Assembly (NCBI RefSeq): GCF_021234875.1
Contig: NZ_JAJQVM010000007.1
Location: 62,001-126,000, forward strand
Source: Marinibactrum halimedae
GTDB taxonomy: Bacteria; Pseudomonadota; Gammaproteobacteria; Pseudomonadales; Cellvibrionaceae
Direction of reading: 5' to 3'
DNA length: 64,000 bases
The notes below the pieces were generated by a model. That model ran no database searches and had not been told where the DNA came from. It was given only the letters and a program-made list of their open reading frames with translations. This document shows, piece by piece, positions 1-9,467 of the stretch; positions within the stretch are counted from its first letter, which is position 1; each line of letters begins with the position of its first letter. The position numbers were made by a program, and so were the translations under genes.

Positions 1-203
1 AAGACTGCAACGGTCAGGTCGCTGTGGCTAATTAAACGCTCTTTTGCCCGGCGTCCGACGATGACTTCTCCGGTATCGTCGAGCCCAACAACGGAGGGGG
101 TAAGGGTGTCGCCAAGGCGATTTTTAATGAGAGAAAGTTCGCCATTAGCCCAAATGCCACAGGCGCTATTGGTGGTGCCGAGATCGATTCCTATTATTGC
201 CAT
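1..203 (-). CDS. Hsp70-family chaperone, HscC-like (N-terminus only)
   Basis: Partial gene that leaves the window at base 1, so only about 67 N-terminal residues are visible. Reading leftwards from the ATG at 203 gives MAIIGIDLGTTNSACGIW, the phosphate-1 loop of the actin/Hsp70 ATPase fold (GIDLGTTNS). An LTPSVV strand and a VGRRAKE helix follow, as in DnaK and HscC. The short start without a leader and the spacing look closer to HscC than to DnaK, but that is a judgement from memory. Hsp70 proteins are ATP-driven cytoplasmic chaperones. The Hsp70 assignment is strong; the subfamily is tentative. Confidence 0.85.
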   Translation of the reverse strand, partial: MAIIGIDLGTTNSACGIWANGELSLIKNRLGDTLTPSVVGLDDTGEVIVGRRAKERLISHSDLTVAV

Positions 204-345
204 TCCTATACTGCCTTACGTTTTTCGTTCTAAAAATTACCCTCTTAAAAATCATCTTCTAGGAGGGCTTTATAACAATTGTCATTATAAAAACTACGAC
301 TACAAAGCCCTTGTTATAAAGGTCTATGCAGTAAGAATGATTATT

Positions 346-390
346 GTGACAAATATTGTTGTGAAAGTATTTGTTGTGAAAATTGTTGCC
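346..390. repeat. Short tandem repeat, 3 x 15 bp
   Basis: Three imperfect 15-bp units (346-360, 361-375, 376-390), each starting GTGA and rich in TTGTT, lie in the gap between the divergent-facing end of the deaminase gene and the hscC-like start. The gap 204-447 holds no convincing gene. The open frame across it translates the repeat as a low-complexity V/K string, which is not protein-like. Confidence 0.7.
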
Positions 391-447
391 GTAAAAAAGA
401 GATTCTAACGGGACTGGCGGCAATGAGGAAGAAATGAATGAGACGAT

Positions 448-897
448 TTACACGCCAATATCTTCGTTCCAAAGGGCAGGCTTTTCACGAATAAATTGCG
501 CCATCATGTTGATGCAGGTGGTGTCGTTCAATACTGTCACCGTTACGCCGCGAGATTGCAACCAGTCTTCTTCACCCTGAAAATTTTGGTTTTCGCCAAT
601 GACGACATGTTGAATGCCGTACAAAATAATGGTGCCACTGCACATGGGGCAGGGCGAGAGTGTGGTGTATAACGTGCTGGCACGATACACCGCCGCACTT
701 TGGCGTCCGGCGTTTTCTAGCGCGTCCATTTCGCCATGCAAGACAGTGCTGCCTTTTTGAACCCGCTGGTTATGACCCCGGCCAATAATGTTTCCGTCAT
801 GGACCAACACTGAACCTATAGGAATACCACCATGGTCTAGTCCTTTTTGTGCTTCATCAATGGCGGCTTGTAAGTATTGCTGATGATTCACGGTCAT
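448..897 (-). CDS. Cytosine deaminase, yeast Fcy1 type
   Basis: 149-residue zinc nucleoside/nucleobase deaminase. The zinc site is visible as H54-G-E56 and P82-C83-P-M-C86. The protein resembles yeast cytosine deaminase Fcy1 along its whole length, including the N-terminal GGIPIG segment, the TLYTTLSPC strand, the GEN-NF stretch and the C-terminal EDIG tail that closes the Fcy1 active site. The expected reaction is cytosine to uracil in pyrimidine salvage (EC 3.5.4.1), and it should be cytoplasmic. It is unrelated to the CodA amidohydrolase of E. coli. No permease lies beside it. A guanine deaminase-like or broader deaminase role is the main alternative. Confidence 0.85.
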   Translation of the reverse strand: MTVNHQQYLQAAIDEAQKGLDHGGIPIGSVLVHDGNIIGRGHNQRVQKGSTVLHGEMDALENAGRQSAAVYRASTLYTTLSPCPMCSGTIILYGIQHVVIGENQNFQGEEDWLQSRGVTVTVLNDTTCINMMAQFIREKPALWNEDIGV

Positions 898-934
898 GGT
901 GGCTCCTATGGTGTTATTGGGCTTATTTCGTTCT

Positions 935-2272
935 TTATTTTTTCATTAAGTCCAGCAAGGCATAAACCGTGGCGGCGACGCCTGCTTTAACGGACGATTC
1001 TGGCTCAATTTTAAATAGAGGAGAGTGGTGGCTGGGTACGGGAGGGCCGCCAGCTTTTGCTCGCTCAAAATCGGCTTTGGGTGTGCCCCCGACCTGAAAA
1101 TACACACTGGGGATGTACGGCTCTGTGGTAAAGAAAGGGTAATCTTCCGCGCCCATGCCTTTTATGGGGTGCTCGGTTAGGGCATCGGCGCCCATTTTAT
1201 TCGTCCACACCGTATGTAGGCGTCGGGCCAGTTTGGTGTCGTTAATGGTGGGTGGTACGCTTTCTTCGGAGACCACCACTTCAGGTAGTTTATCGTCGGG
1301 CAGGCCAGCGGCGCGACCGAGGTTTTCGGCAATTCGCTTAATACCACTGAGTAGCGTTTCGCGGGTCTCGAAACTGGTGTTGCGTACGGTCAGCTGCAAC
1401 GTGGCTTTGTCGGAGATGATGTTGTGTTTCGTACCGGAATGGAAAGAGCCGATGGTAACGACACCGGGGTCTCGGGGTGGCAGCTCGCGTGAAACCAGTG
1501 TTTGCAATGCCAGCACTATTTGAGAACCCAGTACGATGGGGTCTTTCCCGGCGTGCGGGTAGGCACCGTGAGCCCCTACACCATGAATGGTAATATCAAC
1601 CGTATCGGCACCGGCAAAAGGGCTGTCTTCGGTGACGAAAATTTTACCGGCTTCGATATTGGACGAGACGTGCAGCGCCATGGCGTAATCGGGTGTCCCG
1701 AAGCGCTCCCAGAGATTGTCTTCCATCATTGCTTTCGCCCCTAATACACGTTCTTCCGCCGGTTGGCCGATCAACATGAGCGTGCCCGACCATTGATCTT
1801 TCATGGCGGCCATTTGACGTGCGGTGCCGACTAGGCTGGTGATGTGCATGTCGTGGCCACAGGCGTGCATAACGGGTACGACGTTACCGGTAATTAAATC
1901 TTTTTGGGTCGCTTTTGAGGCGTAGTCAAGGCCCGATTTTTCTTCCACAGGCAGGCCGTCCATGTCGGCACGCATCATCACCATGGGGCCGTCGCCATTT
2001 TTCATTATGGCCACCAAACCGGTGCCCCCCACGCCCTGTGTCACCTTAAAGCCCGCCGCCTTTAATTCTTTGGCGAGGCGTTTGGCCGTCTTGTGTTCTT
2101 GCAGGCTCAGCTCAGGATTTTTATGAAAATATTCGAACAAGCCATCGAGGTGTTTGTTGTAATCTTTGGCAATGGCGGCATTAATCTTGTCGTCGGCAAA
2201 TACCGAATACGACAGTGACGCGCAGGTGGCCAGTGTTGCAGCTTTGGCCCAGTGGGAAAATTTCAATTTCAT
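935..2272 (-). CDS. Exported M20-family amidohydrolase/peptidase
   Basis: 445 residues. The N-terminal 26 residues form a signal peptide (basic start, hydrophobic core, cleavage near VFA/DD), so it probably acts in the periplasm. M20 metal-site motifs are present: RADMDGLPV (about 101-109), HACGHDMH (136-143) and the catalytic QPAEE (170-174), followed by a dimerisation domain and the C-terminal metal-binding histidine region near PSHHSP. The family includes hippurate hydrolase, N-acyl-amino acid and IAA-amino acid amidohydrolases, so it likely cleaves an N-acyl amino acid or dipeptide. The exact substrate cannot be read. It stands alone, 37 bp downstream of the deaminase start in the same direction as that gene. 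Confidence 0.88.
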   Translation of the reverse strand: MKLKFSHWAKAATLATCASLSYSVFADDKINAAIAKDYNKHLDGLFEYFHKNPELSLQEHKTAKRLAKELKAAGFKVTQGVGGTGLVAIMKNGDGPMVMMRADMDGLPVEEKSGLDYASKATQKDLITGNVVPVMHACGHDMHITSLVGTARQMAAMKDQWSGTLMLIGQPAEERVLGAKAMMEDNLWERFGTPDYAMALHVSSNIEAGKIFVTEDSPFAGADTVDITIHGVGAHGAYPHAGKDPIVLGSQIVLALQTLVSRELPPRDPGVVTIGSFHSGTKHNIISDKATLQLTVRNTSFETRETLLSGIKRIAENLGRAAGLPDDKLPEVVVSEESVPPTINDTKLARRLHTVWTNKMGADALTEHPIKGMGAEDYPFFTTEPYIPSVYFQVGGTPKADFERAKAGGPPVPSHHSPLFKIEPESSVKAGVAATVYALLDLMKK

Positions 2273-2318
2273 TGTGACCCTCTTTTATTTGTTATTGCAT
2301 TACTTTTTATTGCATTCG

Positions 2319-2382
2319 TTGTTTGTGGTGTTCGTTGTTTATGGTGCTCATTGTTTATGGTACTCATTGTTTATGGTGATAT
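2319..2382. repeat. Short tandem repeat, 4 x 16 bp
   Basis: Four 16-bp units with consensus TTGTTTATGGTGCTCA run from 2319 to 2382, immediately upstream (on the minus strand) of the M20 peptidase start at 2272. The gap 2273-2436 between hsdR and the peptidase gene therefore consists largely of this array. It may carry the peptidase promoter, but no clear -35/-10 was identified. Confidence 0.8.
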
Positions 2383-2436
2383 TGGCAGGGGCAGGGTATG
2401 GCTACCATAAAAAAGCAGCTTTGATACATACTATGC

Positions 2437-5400
2437 TCAAACCATTGGTTGAGACCAATTATTACTCAACACTTCTGCTTGTTGTAAACATAACTCAACG
2501 GCTTCATCCGCTCCATCTGGTGGATATTTCCACTTTCTTAATGCGCGTCTAACCAGGTTTCGCAATTTCGCTCTTACACTATCCCGTATTTGCCAATCGA
2601 CAGTGGTCGACTTTCTCAGCTGCTGTGTTACGTATTTGGCTAGGTCTCTTAGGGTATTGTCACCTAATTCACGTACCGCCGATTCATTTTGAATTAAGGC
2701 TCTATAGAAAGCGATTTCATCCGCGTTTAAACCTGATTTTTCGGCAAGTTCCGCATCGTTAGCCATATCCTTGGCCATTTGAATCATTTCTTCGATAACC
2801 TGCGCTGTTTCAATGGCACGGTTGTGGTACTTTCTAAGAGATTCTAATATTCGATCTGAATATTTCTTCTCGGAAACCACATCGTTTTTCATACGCGCTT
2901 TTATTTCATCACGCAGTAACCGCTCTAGGAGATCAACAGCGAGATTTTTCTCTTTCATGTTGGCAACGTCTTCCATAAATTCCGGCGAGAGTAAACCGAC
3001 GTTTGGTTTATCTAAGCCCACCATTTCGAAGATGTCATCCACGCCTTCAGCAACGATGGCGTTATCAATAATCTGCTTTAAAGCCGAATCTTTTTGGTCT
3101 TTATTCAGTTTTTTGTCGACATTTTCTCGCTTTCTAAACGCCGTATTAATCGCATCAAAAAAGGCAATTTCTTTGCCGTAGGCTTTGGCTTCTTCCATAG
3201 TGGAACACAAGGTAAAAGCGGTGCGAATATTCGCGAGAATATCGCAGAAACGCTTTTTACCCTCTAGCTCACCATTACTTGGGTTGGGTAATGACAAAAT
3301 ATGGTTCATCACCCTTGGCATTAATTGCAGTGCGTTATCTTCGTAACCGGAATAGTCACAACCATGCATCAGCGCGTGGAGCTTTTCGATGTTCTCTAAT
3401 AAAACCGCGAAGGCTTCTCGCGTATCGACGGTGGGTTGCCCTTTACCATTAGAATTGGTGTACGTTTTTAAGGCCGCTTTTAATTCGTTAGCAATACCAA
3501 TGTAATCCACCACCAAGCCACCGGGTTTGTCTTTAAACACCCTATTTACCCGCGCAATGGCCTGCATTAAGTTATGGCCTTTCATGGGTTTATCGATATA
3601 CATGGTATGGCAATTGGGCGCATCGAAGCCGGTTAGCCACATATCCCTTACAATCACGATTTGCAATTCATCGTTGACATCTTTAAAGCGTTTTTCAAAC
3701 GATTTTTTTACTTCTTTGTTATAGATATGCGGTTGCAATTTTGACTTATCAGATGCTGAACCGGTCATGACAATTTTTACTGCACCTTTGGCCGAATCTT
3801 CTGAGTGCCATTCGGGTTTAATTGCCGTTAACGCATCGTACATTTCGACACATATATCTCGGCTCATACACACTACCATCGCTTTACCGGGCATAGTGGC
3901 AGTGCGTGCCTCAAAATGGGCAACCAAATCTTTAGCCACTTGCTGTATTCGCGGCTCACTCCCCACGAGTTTTTCTAATGTAGCCCACTTGGATTTGGTT
4001 TTTTCCCGCTCGGATACATCCTCTTCATCTTCAATTACTTCGTCTACATCGTCGTTGAGGGAATCTATTTCGGCTTGCTTAATATCCAACTTTGCCAAAC
4101 GGGATTCGTAGTAAATCGGTACGGTGGCGCCATCGTCTACGGCATCTTGAATATCATAAATCGATACATAATCACCAAATACCGCTCGGGTGTCTTTATC
4201 GGCACTGTCGATAGGCGTACCGGTAAACCCAATAAATGACGCTTCGGGCAACGCATCGCGCATGTGTTTGGAATAACCGAACGTGTACTTGCCCGTCTTT
4301 TGGTTAAATTTAGCTTTATCGCCGTATTGGCTGCGGTGGGCTTCATCACTGACAACCACAATATTGTGTCGATCACTTAAAACAGGGTGTCGCTCTTCCT
4401 TTGCCCATAGCGCGAATTTTTGAACGGTCGTAAAAATAATGCCGCCCGACTGACGCGACGCGAGAATCTCCCTGAGGTCGTCTCTATCTCCGGCTTGCAC
4501 AGGCGTTTGTTTAAGGGTATCTGCCGCCATCGAAAATGTATTAAACAACTGACCATCCAAATCGTTACGGTCGGTCACGACAACAATGGTCGGGTTATTC
4601 ATTTCAGGTTGGGCCAAAAGCTTCCCAGCGTAACACACCATAGAAATAGATTTACCCGAACCTTGTGTGTGCCAAACCACACCCGCTTTACCAGAACCGG
4701 GCTCGACCCTTTCTCCATAATTTGCGCGAGGTTCAGCAATGGTATTTTCTGGTGGCCGGTATGCGGCAATCACGGTTGCTTTTACCGCTTCACGTACCGC
4801 ATGAAACTGATGATACCCGGCGATTTTCTTGATGGTTGCGCCATCGCTTTCTTCAAATAAAACAAAATGGCGGATATAATCTAAAAACAACTCTGGCTTA
4901 AAAAAACCTTTCACCAACGTTTCTAAAAAAAATTCAAATAGCGGTTTATCGTTTTCATTATTCACCACTCGCCAAGGTAAGAAACGTTCTTTATTCGCGG
5001 TAAGCGAGCCCACACGGGCATTCCAACCGTCACTCACCACCAAGGCTTCGTTAAAAATAAATAAATCCGGTATTTCTTCTTTGTAGGTTTGTAACTGATC
5101 AAAAGCTTTCCAAATATCCGCACTTGCATCCGCCGGATTTTTCAACTCCAGCACCGCTAACGGCAAACCGTTAATAAATACAATCACATCTGGGCGGCGT
5201 AAACCTTTACTGCCAGAAATGGTGTATTGATTGACCACCAAAAACTGGTTGTTGCTGACATTGGAAAAATCGATTAACTGAACGTAATCGGTCTTTTCCT
5301 CTCCATCGTCTTTGTATTCAACCTTTACGCCTTCCAATAACCATTGGTGAAAGGCTTTATTGTTTTTAATTAGAACAGGAGATTCAGGCTTGGCGATTTG

Positions 5401-5610
5401 CTGGGTAATTTGCTCAAGAACAGAGACGGGGGTATTAGGGTTGATTTTTTGTAGGCTATTTAACAAACGATCATTCAGTATGACTTGGCGATAATCGCTT
5501 CGTTCTGGAGAGATTCCGTCTGGAGCAATATCATACCCGTTTAAGTAGCTGTATCCAGTTTGTTCAAACCATGCAATACATGATTTCTCTAGCAAGTCTT
5601 CAGAAATCAT
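2437..5610 (-). CDS. hsdR: Type I restriction enzyme, R subunit
   Basis: 1057-residue DNA translocase/endonuclease subunit of a type I restriction system. It has an N-terminal PD-(D/E)xK nuclease site (D141, E155-L-K157), then an SF2 helicase motor with Walker A TQGSGKS (315-321), DEAH (422-425) and GFTGTP. A charged stretch follows (DDVDEVIEDEED), then a helicase C domain with VNRVFKDKPGG, and a helical C-terminus that usually docks on HsdM. The length is normal for the family and all motifs look intact. It is the last gene of hsdM-hsdS-abi-hsdR and overlaps the preceding gene by 4 bp. Confidence 0.96.
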   Translation of the reverse strand: MISEDLLEKSCIAWFEQTGYSYLNGYDIAPDGISPERSDYRQVILNDRLLNSLQKINPNTPVSVLEQITQQIAKPESPVLIKNNKAFHQWLLEGVKVEYKDDGEEKTDYVQLIDFSNVSNNQFLVVNQYTISGSKGLRRPDVIVFINGLPLAVLELKNPADASADIWKAFDQLQTYKEEIPDLFIFNEALVVSDGWNARVGSLTANKERFLPWRVVNNENDKPLFEFFLETLVKGFFKPELFLDYIRHFVLFEESDGATIKKIAGYHQFHAVREAVKATVIAAYRPPENTIAEPRANYGERVEPGSGKAGVVWHTQGSGKSISMVCYAGKLLAQPEMNNPTIVVVTDRNDLDGQLFNTFSMAADTLKQTPVQAGDRDDLREILASRQSGGIIFTTVQKFALWAKEERHPVLSDRHNIVVVSDEAHRSQYGDKAKFNQKTGKYTFGYSKHMRDALPEASFIGFTGTPIDSADKDTRAVFGDYVSIYDIQDAVDDGATVPIYYESRLAKLDIKQAEIDSLNDDVDEVIEDEEDVSEREKTKSKWATLEKLVGSEPRIQQVAKDLVAHFEARTATMPGKAMVVCMSRDICVEMYDALTAIKPEWHSEDSAKGAVKIVMTGSASDKSKLQPHIYNKEVKKSFEKRFKDVNDELQIVIVRDMWLTGFDAPNCHTMYIDKPMKGHNLMQAIARVNRVFKDKPGGLVVDYIGIANELKAALKTYTNSNGKGQPTVDTREAFAVLLENIEKLHALMHGCDYSGYEDNALQLMPRVMNHILSLPNPSNGELEGKKRFCDILANIRTAFTLCSTMEEAKAYGKEIAFFDAINTAFRKRENVDKKLNKDQKDSALKQIIDNAIVAEGVDDIFEMVGLDKPNVGLLSPEFMEDVANMKEKNLAVDLLERLLRDEIKARMKNDVVSEKKYSDRILESLRKYHNRAIETAQVIEEMIQMAKDMANDAELAEKSGLNADEIAFYRALIQNESAVRELGDNTLRDLAKYVTQQLRKSTTVDWQIRDSVRAKLRNLVRRALRKWKYPPDGADEAVELCLQQAEVLSNNWSQPMV

Positions 5611-6284
5611 TCTACACTATCCTCCATTCCTTCCTCCCATTCTTCAAGAACACTTTGATACATATTCGGAGCCACATTAAAAAGAATCTCAGAAGGAAGA
5701 TATGTATCTTCGTATATAACGACAGAATCAAACTCAGAGTCCAAGAACTCGTCAAATCCTGAGTTTTTTACTGGCTCTGATTTCGGCTCAGCGGTTAGAT
5801 ACGATTCTCTTAAATCGAAAATAAATCCAACTATTGAATCTGCTTGCTTTGCAATAAACTCAGCATAATGCATATCGAGCGGTATATGGTCTGATGATTT
5901 ACCATGAGCTAACGGACAAAACTCATTTCTCAACTCCCCAATCCCTTGAACAGCTGTTTCAAAGTGGTTCGTAGCACTACTTATAATTTTTTTAAAAGCT
6001 TCTACTGTTTTTCCCTCTTTCTCAACACCTTTAGCGAGACTAAAAATGCCAGCAGTTTTTTTAGCCAGATTAGCAATCTTAATATCCGCCGCATATTCAA
6101 CACGATACTCATCCAACATCGATTTACATACGCTTTCAATTAACGCTTTAGAATGACCAATCACTAGGCCAGATTCTTTTTCTTCTATTGCTGCTTCAGC
6201 AGCAATAAGTGTTCTTTTTAATCGATATCGGTCAGCAGTCCTTTCAACTATGTCATTTGTCTTGACAAACATCAAAGTGTCCAC
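5607..6284 (-). CDS. Abi_C/HEPN-like protein inside the hsd operon
   Basis: 225 residues, mostly helical. The middle contains a segment like the abortive-infection C-terminal domain (Abi_C): SKALIESVCKSML helix, a LAKK helix, then a GIGELRNEF helix ending in LAHGKSS. The LRN...HG signature resembles the RNase motif (R, polar residue, spacer, H) of HEPN domains. The C-terminal 60 residues are acidic and unlike anything I recognise. The gene overlaps hsdS upstream (13 bp) and hsdR downstream (4 bp), so it is translated with the restriction system. By analogy with PrrC and RloC, it could be a back-up RNase that acts if restriction is blocked. That role is inference. Confidence 0.55.
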   Translation of the reverse strand: MDTLMFVKTNDIVERTADRYRLKRTLIAAEAAIEEKESGLVIGHSKALIESVCKSMLDEYRVEYAADIKIANLAKKTAGIFSLAKGVEKEGKTVEAFKKIISSATNHFETAVQGIGELRNEFCPLAHGKSSDHIPLDMHYAEFIAKQADSIVGFIFDLRESYLTAEPKSEPVKNSGFDEFLDSEFDSVVIYEDTYLPSEILFNVAPNMYQSVLEEWEEGMEDSVE

Positions 6285-7759
6285 TTGTCATTAGCCTTAA
6301 TCCCATATTTTCCACTTAGTAACTTTGGCAGCAGAGAATCACGAATATTAGAAAGGGTTTCGTTCTCATTAGATAAATATTGTATTTTCTCAAAAAATGG
6401 AAATACAAGTGCCTCAAATTCACCGACTAAATCAGCACGCGGAGACAAAACGGTTACTTTACGTAGTTCTGACTGACGTATTCCGACCACTGTAGTGCCA
6501 GTGGCTCTTCCTTCCAAATCTGATTTTGCTTTGGCACTTTGCAACCAAAGGTATAAAAAGCTACTTCTAGTCTTTTCTAGATTTGGTCTCAGCGCATAAA
6601 GGCGCTGACTTAGGCAGTACTTAGTATTGTTAGCCAATAAGAATAATTCCCCCATTGGTCCTTCAGAAGTTAAAAGAACATCACCTTTAACAAGCTCTTC
6701 CTTCATCCATTTTTTATACAATTCTTCATCGACAAATCGGATACTTTGTTTATTAATAATATTTCCGGATTTAACATTTTTAGCCGAAACAGCAGGATAA
6801 CCTTCATCGCTCCAATCGCCCCCGAGTTTCTTTGGGGTTTTACCCCTATGATCAATAATTAAAGACGTTACACTACTTATATCAGAAGCACCCCACCCCT
6901 CAGGAATCTCCCCCAACTCCGATTCAACCAACGCATCAGGAAATAAATCGGCGGTGGTTTGGAGTTGTTCTAGGGTCGCACTTGCCTGTACGTCATCATC
7001 CGCTTCTAGTGCTTCAACCGACTTTCCGGCAATGGCGGCCATGGCGGCGCGTTGGATGTATTTGGCTTCGGCGTTTTTGTCGTTTCTTTCGGACGCGTTT
7101 TTATTGGTCCATTCTTGTTTGGCTTTTATTTTTGCGCGGGTGGGTTCGAAATCGACAAACCAGCTTTTGAATATGGCTTGGGCTATTTGTTCTAGGGTTT
7201 GGTTGATTTGGCGGTTTAGTTCGATTTTGTCGTCGAGAGAAGTCAGAGCCTCTTCAATTCGATCTTGAAATTCTAACGGCGGCAGTCTGAACTCAATACC
7301 TTTTAATGATGTTAATGGCTGGCCTATTCCAGGTGTACCAACTTGCGAAGCATTTTTTAGTAGTTCATGACGACCCAACCGACTCTTGAAAAAATAATAC
7401 AAAAACTTCGGATTAACTTTCGATCTATCGCAAGTCAATTTCATTAGGCTAGAAGATAAAACATAGCGTTCATTTTCTAGAATTATCCCTACTTCACCAA
7501 TTGAGCCTCTATGTGGGAAAACTAAGTCATACTGATACACATTACTGGAACCGAGCGTATCTGCTTTTTCTTCAGTTATATAGACGAAGTCACCTTCAAA
7601 TGTTGGCCCTCCCGTGATGTTCGTACCACGAATGACTGGAATACCTTCATCAACGTAGCAATCACTCTTCATTCTCGACCCAAAAGGTCCGATAGCAATA
7701 GAGCCTTTACTATCAGCTTTTATCTCATCAATAGTAACAAGCGGCCAATCAGATGCCAT
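6272..7759 (-). CDS. hsdS: Type I restriction system specificity subunit
   Basis: 495 residues with two target-recognition domains. TRD1 covers about residues 1-180 and TRD2 about 285-480. Each is followed by a helical conserved region; the central one contains DDKIELNRQINQTLEQIAQA and the C-terminal one ENETLSNIRDSLLPKLLSGK. HsdS sets the DNA sequence read by both the methylase and the nuclease. The central spacer carries an extra helical stretch rich in K, A and E (about 210-270), common in this subfamily. It overlaps hsdM by 11 bp and the Abi_C-like gene by 13 bp. The recognised sequence cannot be predicted. Confidence 0.94.
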   Translation of the reverse strand: MASDWPLVTIDEIKADSKGSIAIGPFGSRMKSDCYVDEGIPVIRGTNITGGPTFEGDFVYITEEKADTLGSSNVYQYDLVFPHRGSIGEVGIILENERYVLSSSLMKLTCDRSKVNPKFLYYFFKSRLGRHELLKNASQVGTPGIGQPLTSLKGIEFRLPPLEFQDRIEEALTSLDDKIELNRQINQTLEQIAQAIFKSWFVDFEPTRAKIKAKQEWTNKNASERNDKNAEAKYIQRAAMAAIAGKSVEALEADDDVQASATLEQLQTTADLFPDALVESELGEIPEGWGASDISSVTSLIIDHRGKTPKKLGGDWSDEGYPAVSAKNVKSGNIINKQSIRFVDEELYKKWMKEELVKGDVLLTSEGPMGELFLLANNTKYCLSQRLYALRPNLEKTRSSFLYLWLQSAKAKSDLEGRATGTTVVGIRQSELRKVTVLSPRADLVGEFEALVFPFFEKIQYLSNENETLSNIRDSLLPKLLSGKYGIKANDKWTL

Positions 7760-9467
7760 AACCCAACCCCGTCAAGTTCTTTTTAATCTCCGCTTCTAAT
7801 CGATCTGATTCTTCAAACTGTGTTTTTAATTGCGATGTTAACCTTGCCATTTTTTCGGCAAAGGGTTCGCCATCGTCTTCTTCCGCCGCCGCGCCAACAT
7901 AACGGCCGGGGGTTAACACGTAATCGTGTTTTTCTATTGCGGCTAAATCGACACTGGCGCAAAAACCGGCTTCGTCTTCATAGCCTTTGCCTATCTGCCA
8001 GTTATGGAACACCTCAGTAACCTGATTTAAATCGTCCTGAGTAAAATCCCGTAATACACGGTCTTTCATGTAGCCTAAATTACGGGCATCGATAAACAGC
8101 ACTTTGCCTTTTCTGTCGCGGAATTTTCTACCGGCGGCACTGGTGCGCTTGCCTTTATTGCGGGTTAAAAACCAGATACAGGCGGGAATTTGGGTATTGG
8201 TAAACAGTTGGCCGGGTAAGGCAACCATACATTCCACCAAGTCGTTTTCAATAAGCGCCCTTCGTATACTGCCTTCATTGTTAGTATTGGAACTCATGGA
8301 GCCATTGGCCAATAACAAACCCAAGCTGCCGTTGGGCGCCAAGTGGTAAAGCATATGTTGCAACCAGGCGAAATTGGCGTTGCCACTGGGTGGCGTGCCG
8401 TATTGCCAGCGGGGGTCGTTGGTGGCGACGCCCGCATCCCACTCTTTCATGTTAAAGGGTGGGTTGGCCATCACGAAGTCGGCCCGTAGGTCTGGGTGTT
8501 GATCGTTGGTGTAAGTATTGGCGGGTTCTTTACCAAAGTTAAAATCGATGCCGCGAATGGCCATGTTCATGGCGGCCAATTGCCAAGTGGTATGGTTGTA
8601 TTCCTGCCCGTAAATAGAAACATCTTCAATGCGGCCTTGGTGGGCGCTAATAAAATGTTCCGATTGCACAAAAAACCCACCAGAGCCCATGGCCGGGTCG
8701 TAAACACGGCCTTTAAAGGGTTCGAGCATTTGCACAATTAAACTGACGATGGATTTAGGCGTGTAGAATTGGCCACCCTTTTTGCCTTCGGCCAAAGCGA
8801 ATTGACCGAGCATGTATTCGTACACATGGCCGAGAATGTCTTTGGAGTTAAGGCTGGCGTGGTTGAATGGAATGGTAGCGATTAAATCGATCAACTCCCC
8901 CAATTTGGCTCGGTCGATTTGCAAACGGGTGTAGAGTTTATTCAGTACGCCTTTCAATTTCGGGTTGGCGACTTCGATGCTTTCTAAAGCATTATCGATT
9001 AACTGGCCAACGGAGCTAATGCGTTTGCACTTGCGTTTTTGCTCTTCGTCTGCGGGGGCTTCGAGTAACACGTCGCCTTCTGGCGTAATCCAGATAGTGC
9101 CGTTGATCACGACTTTGTTTTGGTTTTGTAGAAATACCCAACGGGCCACACTGGGCACCCAGAAAGTGTTGGTTTCTAGATAGTAGTCGCGCACTTCCAG
9201 TTCGTAAGCAACATCCTTTTCGTATTCTTCGCCTTCACCGCCAAAATCTTCCGGGTCCATGTAGTATTCGTGGTCAGGGTCACGAAACTGGGTATCCAGT
9301 TCTTTGTGGCGAATATCAAAGGCATCAGAGACGTATTTTAAAAAAATTAGGCCCAGCACGGTATGCTTGTATTGTGCGGCATCTAGGGTGGAGCGGAGCT
9401 TATCAGCTGCTACCCATAGTTTTTTGTCTAAATGGTTAAGAAATTGCTGTTCTTCTTCGTGGGTCAT
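7749..9467 (-). CDS. hsdM: Type I restriction system DNA methyltransferase subunit
   Basis: 572-residue N6-adenine methyltransferase. An N-terminal HsdM helical domain (LWVAADKLRSTLDAAQYKH) is followed by the SAM-binding motif DPAMGSGGFF (257-266) and the catalytic NPPF (335-338). GGQFYTPKSI marks the usual start of the methylase core. It is first in the operon, with its ATG at 9467, and would modify host DNA with HsdS and serve as scaffold for HsdR. The acidic loop near residues 60-95 is typical of this branch. Nothing suggests inactivation. Confidence 0.96.
   Translation of the reverse strand: MTHEEEQQFLNHLDKKLWVAADKLRSTLDAAQYKHTVLGLIFLKYVSDAFDIRHKELDTQFRDPDHEYYMDPEDFGGEGEEYEKDVAYELEVRDYYLETNTFWVPSVARWVFLQNQNKVVINGTIWITPEGDVLLEAPADEEQKRKCKRISSVGQLIDNALESIEVANPKLKGVLNKLYTRLQIDRAKLGELIDLIATIPFNHASLNSKDILGHVYEYMLGQFALAEGKKGGQFYTPKSIVSLIVQMLEPFKGRVYDPAMGSGGFFVQSEHFISAHQGRIEDVSIYGQEYNHTTWQLAAMNMAIRGIDFNFGKEPANTYTNDQHPDLRADFVMANPPFNMKEWDAGVATNDPRWQYGTPPSGNANFAWLQHMLYHLAPNGSLGLLLANGSMSSNTNNEGSIRRALIENDLVECMVALPGQLFTNTQIPACIWFLTRNKGKRTSAAGRKFRDRKGKVLFIDARNLGYMKDRVLRDFTQDDLNQVTEVFHNWQIGKGYEDEAGFCASVDLAAIEKHDYVLTPGRYVGAAAEEDDGEPFAEKMARLTSQLKTQFEESDRLEAEIKKNLTGLGYGI

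Noticed and set aside
61-408. Open frame of 115 residues on the plus strand at the left edge
   Set aside because: It is antisense to the Hsp70-like start and then reads through the 15-bp repeat as low-complexity V/K/I sequence, with no ribosome site.
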